The position numbers were made by a program, and so were the translations under genes. The notes below the pieces were generated by a model. It was not told where the DNA came from, did no database searches, and saw nothing but the letters and a program-made list of their open reading frames with translations. DNA of 64,000 nt. It comes from Asaia bogorensis. GTDB lineage: Bacteria > Pseudomonadota > Alphaproteobacteria > Reyranellales > Reyranellaceae. Position 1 is the first letter of the stretch. The number at the start of each line of letters is the position of its first letter. The stretch is from the NCBI GenBank assembly GCA_945889625.1, contig CAMDCE010000024.1:1-64000 (forward strand), given 5' to 3'. This document shows, one piece after another, positions 47,687-57,015 of the stretch.

Positions 47687-49108
47687 TCACACCTGGTGCG
47701 CCATCGGCGGCGCCGGGATCGGCCGGACGCGCTCGTAGGCCGCCGCTGCGCGCAGCACCAGCGCGTCGCGGGCATGGCCCGACACGATCTGCAGGCCGAT
47801 CGGCAGGCCCTCGCGGTCGAGCCCGCAGGGAATGGTGGCCGCGGGCTGGCGCGTGAGGTTGAAGGTGAGCGTGAAGGGCGTCCAGCCGATGTCGACGCCG
47901 TCTCCGCCCCAGGCGCCGTTCTCATGCACCGCGAAGGCGGTGACCGGCATGGTCGGCGTCAGCAGCAGGTCATATTTGTCGAGGAACTGGTTCATGATCA
48001 CGCCCAGCGTCTGGCGCTGGTGGATCGCCGTCACGACGGCTTCCTGGCCGAGGTTGGCGCCGACGTCGGCTGCCTTTACCAGGCCCGGATCCATCAGTGC
48101 GCGCTTCTCCTCGCTGAAGCTCTTCAGCAGCACCGCCACGTTGGACTGCCAGTGCGCGTTCAGGATGCGGCGCGGGTCGAGACCTTGCAGGTCCGGCGTG
48201 TCCTCGATGACCGTGGCGCCCAGGGTCTTGAATACCTTGGCGGCATGCTCGACGGCGACGGCGACATCGCGGTCGATCTTCTCGCGCTCGACGAAGCCCA
48301 GGTTGGGCGAATAGGCGATGCGCAGGTTCTTCACGCCCTTGTCGAAGCCCTTGAGATAATTCTCGATGTCGTCGGGCCGGGCATAGGCGTCGCGCGGGTC
48401 GGGACGGGCGATGACGTTCATCATCATCGCGGCATCGCGCACGGTGCGGGTCATCGGCCCGATATGCGACAGCGTGCCCTGCGCCGACGGCGGATAGAGC
48501 GGCACGCGGCCCTGCGTCGGCTTCAGGCCGAACAGGCCGGTGAAGGAGCAGGGGATGCGGACCGACCCTGCGCCATCGGTGCCGATGGCGAGGTGGCCCA
48601 TGCCGACGGCCTCCGCCGCGACGCCGCCGCCGGACGAGCCGCCGGACGTGCGGCCGATCTTCCAGGGATTGTGCGTGGCGCCGAACAGCGCCGAATCGGT
48701 CACGCCTTTCCAGCCGTATTCCGGCGAGGTCGTCTTGCCCAGGAGCACCGTGCCGGCCTCGCGCAGGCGCTGCGCCACCGGAGCGTCGACCGTCCACGGC
48801 CCTTCGGCGTCGGTCGCGAGGCTGCCCATGCGCGTGGGCATTCCCTTGGTCAGAACCATGTCCTTGATGGTGATGGGCACGCCGTCGATGTCGGAAAGCC
48901 GTTTGCCGCCCTTCTTCCAGCGCCTCTCCGAGGCGCGGGCGGCGCGCAGCGCCCCGTCAGGATCGAGGTGCTGGAAGGCGTTGAGCTGCGGGTTGAACGC
49001 CTCGACTCGCGTCAGCGCTGCCTTGGTGGCCTCGACCGGCGATGCCTTGCGCGATTTGTAGAGTTTCACCAGTTCATGGGCCGGCATCATCGCAAGGTCG
49101 GCGGTCAT
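47687..49108 (-). CDS. Amidase-signature family hydrolase, paralogue 1
   Basis: A 473-residue amidase. The catalytic Ser-cisSer-Lys set is seen in GVPITIKDMVLTKGMPTRMG (Lys) and GRTSGGSSGGGVAAEAVGMG (glycine/serine-rich strand), with IGTDGAGSVRIPCSFTGLFG. The start at 49108 overlaps the stop of the second amidase by 4 bp and GGAGACCAAG precedes it. Hydrolyses a carboxamide, ester or ureido bond; the substrate is unknown. Third and last gene of the operon. Confidence 0.92.
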   Translation of the reverse strand: MTADLAMMPAHELVKLYKSRKASPVEATKAALTRVEAFNPQLNAFQHLDPDGALRAARASERRWKKGGKRLSDIDGVPITIKDMVLTKGMPTRMGSLATDAEGPWTVDAPVAQRLREAGTVLLGKTTSPEYGWKGVTDSALFGATHNPWKIGRTSGGSSGGGVAAEAVGMGHLAIGTDGAGSVRIPCSFTGLFGLKPTQGRVPLYPPSAQGTLSHIGPMTRTVRDAAMMMNVIARPDPRDAYARPDDIENYLKGFDKGVKNLRIAYSPNLGFVEREKIDRDVAVAVEHAAKVFKTLGATVIEDTPDLQGLDPRRILNAHWQSNVAVLLKSFSEEKRALMDPGLVKAADVGANLGQEAVVTAIHQRQTLGVIMNQFLDKYDLLLTPTMPVTAFAVHENGAWGGDGVDIGWTPFTLTFNLTRQPAATIPCGLDREGLPIGLQIVSGHARDALVLRAAAAYERVRPIPAPPMAHQV

Positions 49109-50517
49109 TTCTTGGTCTCCGGAAGCCGAGGAAATTCCATCGGATGGGACTCGGCATAGTGCGCCGCGGCGCGCAGCACGAGGCCATCCTTGAAATGGCC
49201 CGACACGATGTGCAGGCCGACCGGAAGGCCCTCGCGGCTCAGCCCGCACGGCACCGAGCCCGCGGGATGTCGCGTCAGGTTGAAGGTCGAGGTGTAGGGC
49301 GACCATTGCCTGTTGGGTTTGCCATCAGGCCCTGTCGGCAGATCCTGGCCGGCGTCAAATGGCTGCACCGCGACGGTCGGTGTCAGCAGGAAATCGTATT
49401 TGGTGAAGAACAGGTTCCAGGCGACCGCGAGCTCGCGCCGGGTGCCTTGCGCATTGATCACGTCCTGCAACGAGTACTTGGCTCCGGCCGCGGCCGAAGC
49501 CAGCAGCCCGGGATCGAACTCGCCATGGCGTTCCTCGGGATAGAGCTCGAGCAGGCGCTGGGCGTTGGTCAGCCAGTGGGTGACGAAGGAGCGGCTGGCG
49601 TCGGCATAGGGGAAGGGCGGGCGTGCTTCTTCGACGATGCAGCCGAGCTTCTCGAAGCGCCTGGCCGCCTTGGTGACCAGTGCGGCCACCTCGATGTCGA
49701 GCGGATGATCACCCATGCGCAAGATGAAGGCGACGCGGGACTTCTTCAGTTTGCCGCCGAGCTTCTTGCTATAGTCGATTTCCTCGGGCGGCAGCTGATA
49801 GGGATCGCGCGGGTCGGACTGCGCGATAACATTCATCATCAGCGCGCAGTCGAGCGCGGTGCGGCACATCGGGCCGGTGTTGGAGAGATCGCCATTGAGT
49901 GTCGGTGGCCAGTTCGGCACGCGGCCATAGGTGGCCTTCAGGCCGACCAGCCCGTTGAAGCTGGAAGGAATGCGCACCGAGCCGCCGCCGTCGGTGCCGA
50001 TGGCAAGCGGCCCCAGTCCGGCCGCGACGGCAGCACCTGCGCCGCCCGACGAACCACCCGGTGTGCGTTCGAGGTTCCAGGGATTGCGCGTGATGCCATG
50101 CAGCGGCGTGTCGGTGACGCCCTTGTGGCCGAACTCCGAGCTGGTGGTTTGCGCGAAGACGATGGCGCCGGCTTCGCGCAGCCGGGCGACGGCCGGCGCA
50201 TCGGCATCGGCCGGAGTCTTGTCGGTGAGCTTGCTGCCCATCGAGGCGGGCCAGCCTTTCACCCGCACCAGCTCCTTGATCGAAACCGGCACGCCGTCGA
50301 TCGGCGACAGCGGCTTGCCCGTCTTCCAGCGCCGTTCGGAGGCACGCGCCGCGGCGAGCGACTCCTTGGTGTCGACGCGGATCAAGGCGTTGATCAGAGG
50401 GTTGATCTTCTCGACCCGTGCCAGCACCGCCTTCATGGTCTCGACCGGCGAGGCCTTGCCGCGGCGGTAGAGCTTCGACAGACGCGCAGCACTGGCCTGC
50501 GTCAGATCCTGGGTCAT
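49105..50517 (-). CDS. Amidase-signature family hydrolase, paralogue 2
   Basis: A 470-residue amidase that is a tandem relative of the next gene. The same motifs occur: GVPVSIKELVRVKGWPASMG with the catalytic Lys, ERTPGGSSGGAGAAVAAGLG, and IGTDGGGSVRIPSSFNGLVG. Its ATG overlaps the TPR gene's stop by 4 bp and its stop overlaps the other amidase's start by 4 bp. The two amidases diverge in the region after residue 240, where substrates are selected, so they probably have different specificities. Confidence 0.92.
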   Translation of the reverse strand: MTQDLTQASAARLSKLYRRGKASPVETMKAVLARVEKINPLINALIRVDTKESLAAARASERRWKTGKPLSPIDGVPVSIKELVRVKGWPASMGSKLTDKTPADADAPAVARLREAGAIVFAQTTSSEFGHKGVTDTPLHGITRNPWNLERTPGGSSGGAGAAVAAGLGPLAIGTDGGGSVRIPSSFNGLVGLKATYGRVPNWPPTLNGDLSNTGPMCRTALDCALMMNVIAQSDPRDPYQLPPEEIDYSKKLGGKLKKSRVAFILRMGDHPLDIEVAALVTKAARRFEKLGCIVEEARPPFPYADASRSFVTHWLTNAQRLLELYPEERHGEFDPGLLASAAAGAKYSLQDVINAQGTRRELAVAWNLFFTKYDFLLTPTVAVQPFDAGQDLPTGPDGKPNRQWSPYTSTFNLTRHPAGSVPCGLSREGLPVGLHIVSGHFKDGLVLRAAAHYAESHPMEFPRLPETKK

Positions 50518-51923
50518 GCCTCGGCTCCTTTGGCTGCCCCTTGGCCAGCCTTGTATTGTCGGGCGAGTTGTTCGGCCTGGTACTCGGCGGCCTGGGCCTG
50601 TTCGGTGCGGCCGAGCTGGCGGTAAAGACCGGCCAGCGCCCGCTTGGTGGCGGGCACGGTCGGCCTCCCGCGGTCGTCGGCCTGCAGGATGGCAAGCGCT
50701 GCGTCGTTCCAGCCCGAGCGCATCAGGGCATCGAGATGGATGGCGCCGAACAGGGCGCGCTGGGCGATGCTGCCGCCAATCGGCTGCAGGTGCGGCATCG
50801 CCTGTCCGAGCAGGCGCGCCGCGTCGGGATGCTCGCCGCGAGCGTGGGCGGCCAGGCCATGCGCGGCCGGCACGGCGCAATCGGCCCAGGCTTCGCGTTC
50901 ATCGGGCTTGGCCTGTTCGGCGCGATCCTCGAGGCTCGCCAGCATTTCCGTGACGGCGCTCCGCTCGCCGGCGCGCGCCAGCCCGTAGAGGTATTGCAGG
51001 TCGAGGAAGGGCGAGAAGTGCTCGTGCAGCCGCGGCTTCAGGTAGGTCGCGATGTCGGCCCAGCGCGGCCCGACGTCGACGCCGTGCAGTTCGAGCCGGG
51101 CCAGCAGGGAGACGGCGTTGATCTGGTCTTCCGAGAATTCCTTGTCGATGCCCCACACCCGCTTGTCGAACAGCGCCAGCGCCTCGTCGGTGCGGTCGAG
51201 GTCGATCAGGAACAGCGCCAGGTGCCACCAATTGTGGGTGTACATGAAGGAGTTGCAGTCCTCCCAGGTGTCGGACATCGACCGCAGGAAGGCGACGCCC
51301 TCCACCATGCAGCCGCGCGCCTCCAGGCAATGGGCGACGACATGGTGTGCCCAGGGATCGCGACGGTCCATGTCGATCGCCTTGCGGGCGTGGGCATCGG
51401 CCTCGTCGATGCGATTGCACTCCTCGAGGCCGAAGGCATGCATCGCCCAGACGTAGTGATTGTCGCGATTGGCCGGCAGGATGCGCTCGCCGACGCGCAG
51501 AATGCCTTCGGCATCGCCGCGGTCGATGGCGTGGATCTGACCCATTTTGGCCGACACCAGGTCGCGCGGCCATTCGGCTGCCATGTCCTCGTGGATCTTC
51601 TGCGCGCGATCCTTTTCGCGGGCGAACGCTGCCTCGGTGGCGGCGAGCCAGGCGCGCTCGCGTGGATTGGCGTCCGACGCGAGCTTTCGGGCGTGCGCGA
51701 ACTGCCGGGTGGCGATCTCGTGGGCGGCCGGCGAGTTCACCGTCAGCAGGAGGTTGGCCGACATCAGCGGCAGCAGCGCACAACGCTCTTCGGCGTCAGC
51801 TGCGGCCACCACCTCGGGCAGGCGCTTGCCGAAAGCCAGCCATTCGTTGCTCAACAGGTCGATCGCGGCGATCGCCTCTGCGTTGGCGTTGCTGACCTCC
51901 AGCCCCTGACCGTCCCGCGCCAC
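50514..51923 (-). CDS. TPR protein similar to TTC38
   Basis: A 469-residue helical protein with tetratricopeptide-like pairs along its whole length, e.g. DPWAHHVVAHCLEARGCMVE and HNWWHLALFLIDLDRTDEAL, which match the TTC38 group of proteins found from bacteria to animals and still without known activity. No signal peptide. A GTG at 51923 with GGGGGGCGAAG before it is the start. It is the first gene of the amidase operon and diverges from the TctC receptor gene, so it may be an accessory factor for the amidases (inference). Confidence 0.85.
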   Translation of the reverse strand: MARDGQGLEVSNANAEAIAAIDLLSNEWLAFGKRLPEVVAAADAEERCALLPLMSANLLLTVNSPAAHEIATRQFAHARKLASDANPRERAWLAATEAAFAREKDRAQKIHEDMAAEWPRDLVSAKMGQIHAIDRGDAEGILRVGERILPANRDNHYVWAMHAFGLEECNRIDEADAHARKAIDMDRRDPWAHHVVAHCLEARGCMVEGVAFLRSMSDTWEDCNSFMYTHNWWHLALFLIDLDRTDEALALFDKRVWGIDKEFSEDQINAVSLLARLELHGVDVGPRWADIATYLKPRLHEHFSPFLDLQYLYGLARAGERSAVTEMLASLEDRAEQAKPDEREAWADCAVPAAHGLAAHARGEHPDAARLLGQAMPHLQPIGGSIAQRALFGAIHLDALMRSGWNDAALAILQADDRGRPTVPATKRALAGLYRQLGRTEQAQAAEYQAEQLARQYKAGQGAAKGAEA

Positions 51924-51989
51924 CTTCGCCCCCCGAGTTGCCTGAGCTTCGCATGCCGTGGCAGGTTGGGCAAAAGCTCGGGAGGAAGA

Positions 51990-52955
51990 ATGAAGCGCCG
52001 TCTTCTGCTGTCAGCGGCCGCAGCCACGATCGTTCCGCAATCCGGCTTCGGCCAGGCTTTTCCCGATCGTCCAATCCGCTTCGTCGTTCCTTATGCGCCG
52101 GGCGGCTCGACTGACACCTCCTCGCGCATCGTCGCCGAACGGCTGGCGACGATCCTCGGCCAGCCGGTGATCGTCGAGAACAAGCCGGGTGGCGGCACCA
52201 TCATCGGCACCGAGTTCGTGGCCAAGGCCAAGCCCGATGGCCACACCATCCTGCTGACGCCAGCCGCCATGATTGCCAACGCCGCGTTCGGCACGAAGGT
52301 GCCCTACGACATCGACAAGGATCTCGTGCCGGTCACCGGCTTCGTCGAGCTGCCGATGCTCATGGCGGCCAGCAACGGCGCGCCGTTCAAGTCGATCGCC
52401 GAGCTGATCGCCTGGTCGAAAGCGCAGCCTGGCCGCACCGTCGCCTACGCGACGGCCGGTGTCGGCGCCCTCACGCATTTGTGGGGCGAGTACGTGAAGG
52501 CGCGTACCGGCATGCCGCTCGAGCATGTCGGCTACAAAGGCAGTGCCGAGGCGTTGCGCGACGTCATCGCGGGCCATGTGCCGCTGTTCTTCGACGTGCT
52601 GGTGCCGACCGCGACGGCGATCCGGGCGGGCCAGGTGCGCGGCCTCGCCGTGGCGATGGCCCAGCGGTCGGAGCTGCTGCCCGACGTGCCGACGGTGGGC
52701 GAGGCGGGGTTGCCTGGCATGGAGGGCTCGGTGCCCTTCGGGATCTCCGTGCCGGGCGGCACACCCGCGCCAGTGGTGGCGCGGCTGAACGCCGTATTCA
52801 ACGAGGCGATGGCCGATCCTCCGACGCGTCGCAGGCTCCTCGAACTCGGCTTCGTGCTGATCGGCGGGACGCCGCAATCCTACGCGACCGTGGTCGCCAC
52901 CGAGATCGCCAAATGGCGCAAGGTGATCAAGGACTCCAACATCCCGCCGCCTTAG
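51990..52955 (+). CDS. Tripartite tricarboxylate transporter substrate-binding protein (TctC/Bug)
   Basis: A 321-residue periplasmic binding protein. The signal peptide MKRRLLLSAAAATIVPQSGF ends before FGQAFPDRPIRFVVPYAPGG, the Bug-family first strand and ligand loop (GGSTDTSSRIV). Further marks are VIVENKPGGGTIIGTEFVA and VGYKGSAEALRDVIAGHVPL. It delivers carboxylates or related solutes to TctAB-type permeases, which are not in the window; orphan receptors are common. It diverges from the TPR-amidase operon with a 66-bp shared region; GGAGGAAG precedes the ATG. Confidence 0.93.
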   Translation: MKRRLLLSAAAATIVPQSGFGQAFPDRPIRFVVPYAPGGSTDTSSRIVAERLATILGQPVIVENKPGGGTIIGTEFVAKAKPDGHTILLTPAAMIANAAFGTKVPYDIDKDLVPVTGFVELPMLMAASNGAPFKSIAELIAWSKAQPGRTVAYATAGVGALTHLWGEYVKARTGMPLEHVGYKGSAEALRDVIAGHVPLFFDVLVPTATAIRAGQVRGLAVAMAQRSELLPDVPTVGEAGLPGMEGSVPFGISVPGGTPAPVVARLNAVFNEAMADPPTRRRLLELGFVLIGGTPQSYATVVATEIAKWRKVIKDSNIPPP

Positions 52956-52957
52956 GC

Positions 52958-53060
52958 GCTCCGCTTGCGGAGCACCTGGTGGCGTGTAGCGCTGCAGGGA
53001 GCTATGCGTTTTGCCTACGTAGTCGGCAAAAGCGCTAAGCGACCGAAGCGCGTGCGCCAC
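52958..53060. repeat. Nested inverted repeats after the TctC gene
   Basis: A GCTCCGC/GCGGAGC hairpin (52958-52973, loop TT) lies directly behind the stop codon and could end transcription. It is followed by three nested pairs: GTGGCG (52979) with CGCCAC (53055), TAGCGCT (52987) with AGCGCTA (53031), and TTTTGCC (53009) with GGCAAAA (53025). The rest of the gap to 53145 shows nothing coding. Confidence 0.6.
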
Positions 53061-53145
53061 GCCGAACAGAATGAATCGGGGTGCCCGAAGGTGCGCAATT
53101 GGCAGCGCGCGGGCTCTCGCGGCTGACTACAACCGCTGCCGCCCG

Positions 53146-53544
53146 CTAGCTCTTCGGCGAGCCGCCGAGAAAGCAATAGATGAGGCCGCTGCGGCTGGCG
53201 CAGATGTGGCTGTTGCCGTCGGGCGCCAGGCTCTGCAGCACGACGCGTGGCGGCACGTCGACCCACCTGCCGTTGATCAGGGCGCGCCACCTGCCGTCGT
53301 CGCCCTGGTAGGCGCGGGTCGGCCGGCAGTCGCCTTCGACTCCGGGTGAGCTTCCGTTGCAGCAGGAATAGCCTGTGCCCGGCTGCTTCAGCTCCTTGTA
53401 CCAGTCGTGATTTTCGGCGTGGCCCCGGCCGTGAGAGCCGGAGACTACTCCGGCGCCACCGTCTTGCGCGTGGACTCGCAGTCCAACCGACGCGCCGAGC
53501 AAGACAATGACGAACACGACAATAGAACGCGTGCGCAGGGGCAT
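53146..53544 (-). CDS. Secreted protein of unknown function
   Basis: A 132-residue exported protein. The signal segment is RSIVVFVIVLLGASVGLRVH. The mature part begins with HDWYKELKQPGTGYSCCNGS and has several paired cysteines (SCCN, DCRPTRA, HICASR, YCFLGG), so disulfide bonds made by the Dsb system are likely. Proteins with this HDWYK...CCN...DCRP layout are common and uncharacterised in alphaproteobacteria. Start 53544 is chosen because the hydrophobic segment follows it at once. Confidence 0.78.
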   Translation of the reverse strand: MPLRTRSIVVFVIVLLGASVGLRVHAQDGGAGVVSGSHGRGHAENHDWYKELKQPGTGYSCCNGSSPGVEGDCRPTRAYQGDDGRWRALINGRWVDVPPRVVLQSLAPDGNSHICASRSGLIYCFLGGSPKS

Positions 53545-53696
53545 GAGGGGTGCCGCCTTTCCGCAAAGCCAGTCGAACCGGCCACGTATTCGTAGCGACG
53601 CGCCATTGCGCTCGACTGAATCCGTTGTCGCATAATACAACATTGTTCGTAGTCAGACGACGATACTTGTTCGGCTTTTTGTGGATGACGGCCGGC

Positions 53697-54557
53697 TCAG
53701 AGCGGTTTTTCCGCCCGCAAACCTTCGACGATCGCAAAAAAATCCGGATCGTCAGCCGACAAGAGGCCGTGGCGGACGAAGAAGTCGATCAGGACCAGAT
53801 TGCAGTTGTATTTGAACTCAGTGGTGTCGCGTACCGTATTGAACACCCGGTCCACCGGCCACAGCTCGAACGCATGCACCTCGCCGTCGTTTGCACGCGG
53901 AACGAAATCTTCGGGCAGTTCGAGATCGAAGCAGGTCATGATGTCGGGCTTGAGCTGGGCGCCCGACTGGTTCCAGTAGGCGACGACGCCGACCGCCTTG
54001 GCTTGCTCGGCCAGCGCGCGCGGGATCGCGGCTTCCTCTGCACATTCCTTGATCAGATTGTCGTGCAGACCGATGCCGATCGGCTGGCCGCCCGCCACCG
54101 TATTGTCGAGCTCGCCGGGGAAGGTCGGCTTGTTGTAGGCGCGGCGCGGCACCCAGATATGCAGTCCGTCCCGGCGGCGGACATAGCCCGTCATGTGCGG
54201 CCCGTAGGCGCGCACACCGAACCACGGCACCGCGGCGCGCTCCATCGCGAACAGCGGTGCCCGCGCGAATTCCCAGGTGACGGGATAGGCCTCCTCGCGC
54301 CACAGGCCCTTGAAACGGCCCTGCTCGCGCAGCTCGAGCAGGAACGCGCGCACCGCGGCCGTGCGCTTGGTCGGCATGTCGAGCGCCGGATCGAGGTGCC
54401 AGGCCTTGCGGCGATAGCTGAAGAGATCGGGCTTGGTCGCCAGGACCGGGGCGAAGTCGCGATGGATGAAGCCCGCGCGCTCGGAGCCCACGAACCAGGG
54501 TTCGAACTGGCTCATGTCGGCGTTGTTGCAGCGGGCGATGTGGTCGAGGAAGGACAT
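53697..54557 (-). CDS. DUF4743-Nudix hydrolase
   Basis: A 286-residue protein with an N-terminal DUF4743 domain (ending near residue 110) and a C-terminal Nudix fold, the layout of Nudix 20/24 and fungal thiamine-diphosphate-linked enzymes. The Nudix box is NTVAGGQPIGIGLHDNLIKE then CAEEAAIP: KE..EE is kept, but the first Glu of GX5E is isoleucine here. Relatives cleave oxidised thiamine diphosphate or similar; catalysis here may be weaker or altered. It diverges from the hotdog protein gene with a 29-bp gap. Confidence 0.85.
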   Translation of the reverse strand: MSFLDHIARCNNADMSQFEPWFVGSERAGFIHRDFAPVLATKPDLFSYRRKAWHLDPALDMPTKRTAAVRAFLLELREQGRFKGLWREEAYPVTWEFARAPLFAMERAAVPWFGVRAYGPHMTGYVRRRDGLHIWVPRRAYNKPTFPGELDNTVAGGQPIGIGLHDNLIKECAEEAAIPRALAEQAKAVGVVAYWNQSGAQLKPDIMTCFDLELPEDFVPRANDGEVHAFELWPVDRVFNTVRDTTEFKYNCNLVLIDFFVRHGLLSADDPDFFAIVEGLRAEKPL

Positions 54558-54586
54558 CGGAGGGGAGATAACATAACCTGCGGCCG

Positions 54587-54958
54587 ATGACCGAAGATGA
54601 ATTGCAGAATCTCCTCGAACAGACCGTGGCGGAGCGCGACCGCTACGAGCTGTTCGTCGAGGAATGCCGGGATCAGGACGTGCGGCTGCGCTTTTCTCCG
54701 GCGAAGGGCGAGGGCTGGACCATGCCGGCGCTGCTGGCCTTGGCCGATACGTCGCTACGCGCGGCAGCCCGGATGGCTGCGTCGCTCACGCATCTCAATG
54801 TGACGGTGCTGAGAGCGGCGCAGGAGGCCGACGTGATCGCCCTGTCGAGGATCGTTCGTCGCGACGGCGCCACGGTGCATGTCGAGGCCTGGCTGTTCAG
54901 CCACGCCGTGGTCGAGCCGATGCTGCATGCGACGGCGACGCTCCGGAGCCGGACCTAG
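54587..54958 (+). CDS. PaaI-like hotdog-fold protein
   Basis: A 123-residue protein. ALLALADTSLRAAARMAASL followed by THLNVTVLRAAQEADVIALS matches a PaaI-type hotdog, in which the helix with Asp after Leu-Ala forms the active site and TH(L)NV is the next strand. It could hydrolyse an acyl-CoA thioester. Its last 4 bp overlap the convergent ethylmalonyl-CoA mutase gene. Confidence 0.7.
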   Translation: MTEDELQNLLEQTVAERDRYELFVEECRDQDVRLRFSPAKGEGWTMPALLALADTSLRAAARMAASLTHLNVTVLRAAQEADVIALSRIVRRDGATVHVEAWLFSHAVVEPMLHATATLRSRT

Positions 54959-56934
54959 GCTGCTTCCTTCCAGGCCGTGTCCACGACGCCCACGATGTCG
55001 CGCATGATCTGCGTCAGGTCGAAATTCTTGGGCGTATAGACGCGCGCCACGCCTGCCTTGATCAGGGTCTCGGCGTCGGCCGGCGGGATGATGCCGCCCA
55101 CCACGACCGGCACGTCGCCGATGCCGGCAGCCCGCAGGCCCGCCAGCACGTCGCCGACCAGCGAGACATGGCCGCCCGAGAGGATCGAAAGTCCGACCAC
55201 ATGCACGCTTTCCTCGAGGGCGGCATTGACGATGCGCTCGGGCGTGAGGCGAATGCCTTCGTAGACTACTTCCATGCCGCAATCGCGGGCGCGCACGGCG
55301 ATCTGCTCGGCGCCGTTGGAATGGCCGTCGAGGCCGGGCTTGCCGACCAGGATCTTGATGCGCCGGCCGAGCCGCCGCGACACGATATCGACCTCGCGGC
55401 GCGCGGCCTCCAGGCGGCCGTTGCTGACACCGACGGCGCGGGCGACACCGGTCGGCGCGCGGTATTCGCCGAACACCGAGCGCAAGGTCTCGGTCCATTC
55501 GCCGGTCGTGACGCCTGACTGGGCGCAGGCGATCGAGGCCGGCATGATGTTGCGGTCTTCCTTGGCCGCGGTGCCGAGCTCGGCCAGCGCCTGCTTCACT
55601 GCGGCGCCGTCGCGCTGGGCGCGCCAGGCGGCCAGCCGCTCGATCTGGCCCCGTTCGACCGAGGCATCGACGGTGAGGATCGAGCCTTCACCGGTGGAGA
55701 GCGGCGAGGCCTCGGCCTCGGTGAAGGCGTTGACGCCCACCACCGTCTGCTCGCCCGACTCGATGGCAGCCAGGCGCTTGAGGTTCGACTCGACCAGCCG
55801 CTGCTTCATGTAGGCGGCCTCGATGGCGGCCACGGCGCCGCCCATGTCGGCGATGCGCGCCATCTCGGCCAGCGTCTCTTCTTTGAGCTGGTCGACCTTG
55901 CGCGCAATCTCCTGGCTGCCGTCGAAGATGTCGCCGTATTCCAAGAGGTCGGTTTCGTAGGCCACGATCTGCTGCAGCCTGAGCGACCATTGCTGGTCCC
56001 ACGGGCGCGGCAGGCCGAGGGCCTCGTTCCACGCCGGGAGCTGTACCGAGCGGGCACGGGCGTTCTTGCTCATCACCACGGCCAGCATTTCCAGCAGGAT
56101 GCGATAGACGTTGTTCTCCGGCTGCTGCTCGGTCAGCCCCAGCGAATTCACCTGAACGCCGTAGCGGAACAGCCGCTGCTTGGCGTCCGACACGCCATAG
56201 CGATTGAGGGTGATGTCGTCCCACAGTTCGGCAAAGGCCCGCATCTTGCAGATCTCGGTGACGAACCGGATGCCGGCATTGACGAAGAACGAGATGCGGC
56301 CGACGACCTGCGGGAAATCCGCTTCCGGCACCTGGCCGCGCGCCCGTACCGCATCGAGCACGGCGATGGCGTTGGCGAGCGAAAAGGCCAGCTCCTGCAT
56401 CGGCGTCGCGCCCGCCTCTTGCAGGTGATAGCTGCAGACGTTCATCGGGTTCCACTTGGGAACCTCGCGGTAGGTGAAGCCGATGGTGTCGGCCGTCAGC
56501 CTGAGCGACGGCTCGGGCGGGAAAATGTAGGTGCCGCGCGACAGATATTCCTTGATGATATCGTTCTGCGTCGTGCCCTGCAGCTTGGCGCGCTCGACGC
56601 CCTGTGCTTCGGCCGTCGCTATATATAAGGACAGCAGCCACGCCGCCGGTGCGTTGATCGTCATCGAGGTGTTCATGCGGTCGAGCGGAATGCCGTCGAA
56701 CAGCGTGCGCATGTCGCCGAGATGACCGACCGGTACACCGACCTTGCCGACCTCGCCCTTGGCCAGCGGATGGTCGGCGTCGTAGCCGGTCTGGGTCGGC
56801 AGATCGAAGGCGACGCTCAGCCCCGTCTGACCGCGGCCGAGGTTCTTGCGATACAGCTCGTTCGATTTTTCCGCCGTCGAATGGCCGGAATAGGTACGGA
56901 TCAACCAGGGCTTGTCGCGATTGGCAGCGGTCAT
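54955..56934 (-). CDS. ecm: Ethylmalonyl-CoA mutase (MeaA)
   Basis: A 659-residue adenosylcobalamin enzyme of the methylmalonyl-CoA mutase family. The N-terminal barrel begins KPWLIRTYSGHSTAEKSNEL and continues RGQTGLSVAFDLPTQTGYDA, the Ecm/MeaA pattern. The C-terminal B12 domain has LDGHSNG, giving the DxHxxG lower-ligand motif at residues 536-541 (His538), then GLSILSGGHV. Ecm converts ethylmalonyl-CoA to methylsuccinyl-CoA in the ethylmalonyl-CoA pathway for acetyl-CoA assimilation. GGGGAG precedes the ATG at 56934. Other pathway genes are not in the window. Confidence 0.9.
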   Translation of the reverse strand: MTAANRDKPWLIRTYSGHSTAEKSNELYRKNLGRGQTGLSVAFDLPTQTGYDADHPLAKGEVGKVGVPVGHLGDMRTLFDGIPLDRMNTSMTINAPAAWLLSLYIATAEAQGVERAKLQGTTQNDIIKEYLSRGTYIFPPEPSLRLTADTIGFTYREVPKWNPMNVCSYHLQEAGATPMQELAFSLANAIAVLDAVRARGQVPEADFPQVVGRISFFVNAGIRFVTEICKMRAFAELWDDITLNRYGVSDAKQRLFRYGVQVNSLGLTEQQPENNVYRILLEMLAVVMSKNARARSVQLPAWNEALGLPRPWDQQWSLRLQQIVAYETDLLEYGDIFDGSQEIARKVDQLKEETLAEMARIADMGGAVAAIEAAYMKQRLVESNLKRLAAIESGEQTVVGVNAFTEAEASPLSTGEGSILTVDASVERGQIERLAAWRAQRDGAAVKQALAELGTAAKEDRNIMPASIACAQSGVTTGEWTETLRSVFGEYRAPTGVARAVGVSNGRLEAARREVDIVSRRLGRRIKILVGKPGLDGHSNGAEQIAVRARDCGMEVVYEGIRLTPERIVNAALEESVHVVGLSILSGGHVSLVGDVLAGLRAAGIGDVPVVVGGIIPPADAETLIKAGVARVYTPKNFDLTQIMRDIVGVVDTAWKEAA

Positions 56935-57015
56935 GGTGTAGACTCCCCTACACCAATCTATGTTGCATTGCAGCATAAAACGTTCCGCGCTGCAGCCAAT
57001 GGGTAAAGGCCCGCT

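Noticed and set aside
49105..50880. Extension of the second amidase to a 591-residue protein
   Set aside because: The additional N terminus overlaps the TPR gene and has no amidase features. The ATG at 50517 has a good ribosome site and makes the normal 470-residue enzyme.
50418..52955. An 845-codon plus frame ending in the TctC protein
   Set aside because: Only the last 321 codons match the Bug family, starting with a signal peptide and GGAGGAAG. The rest is antisense to the TPR and amidase genes.
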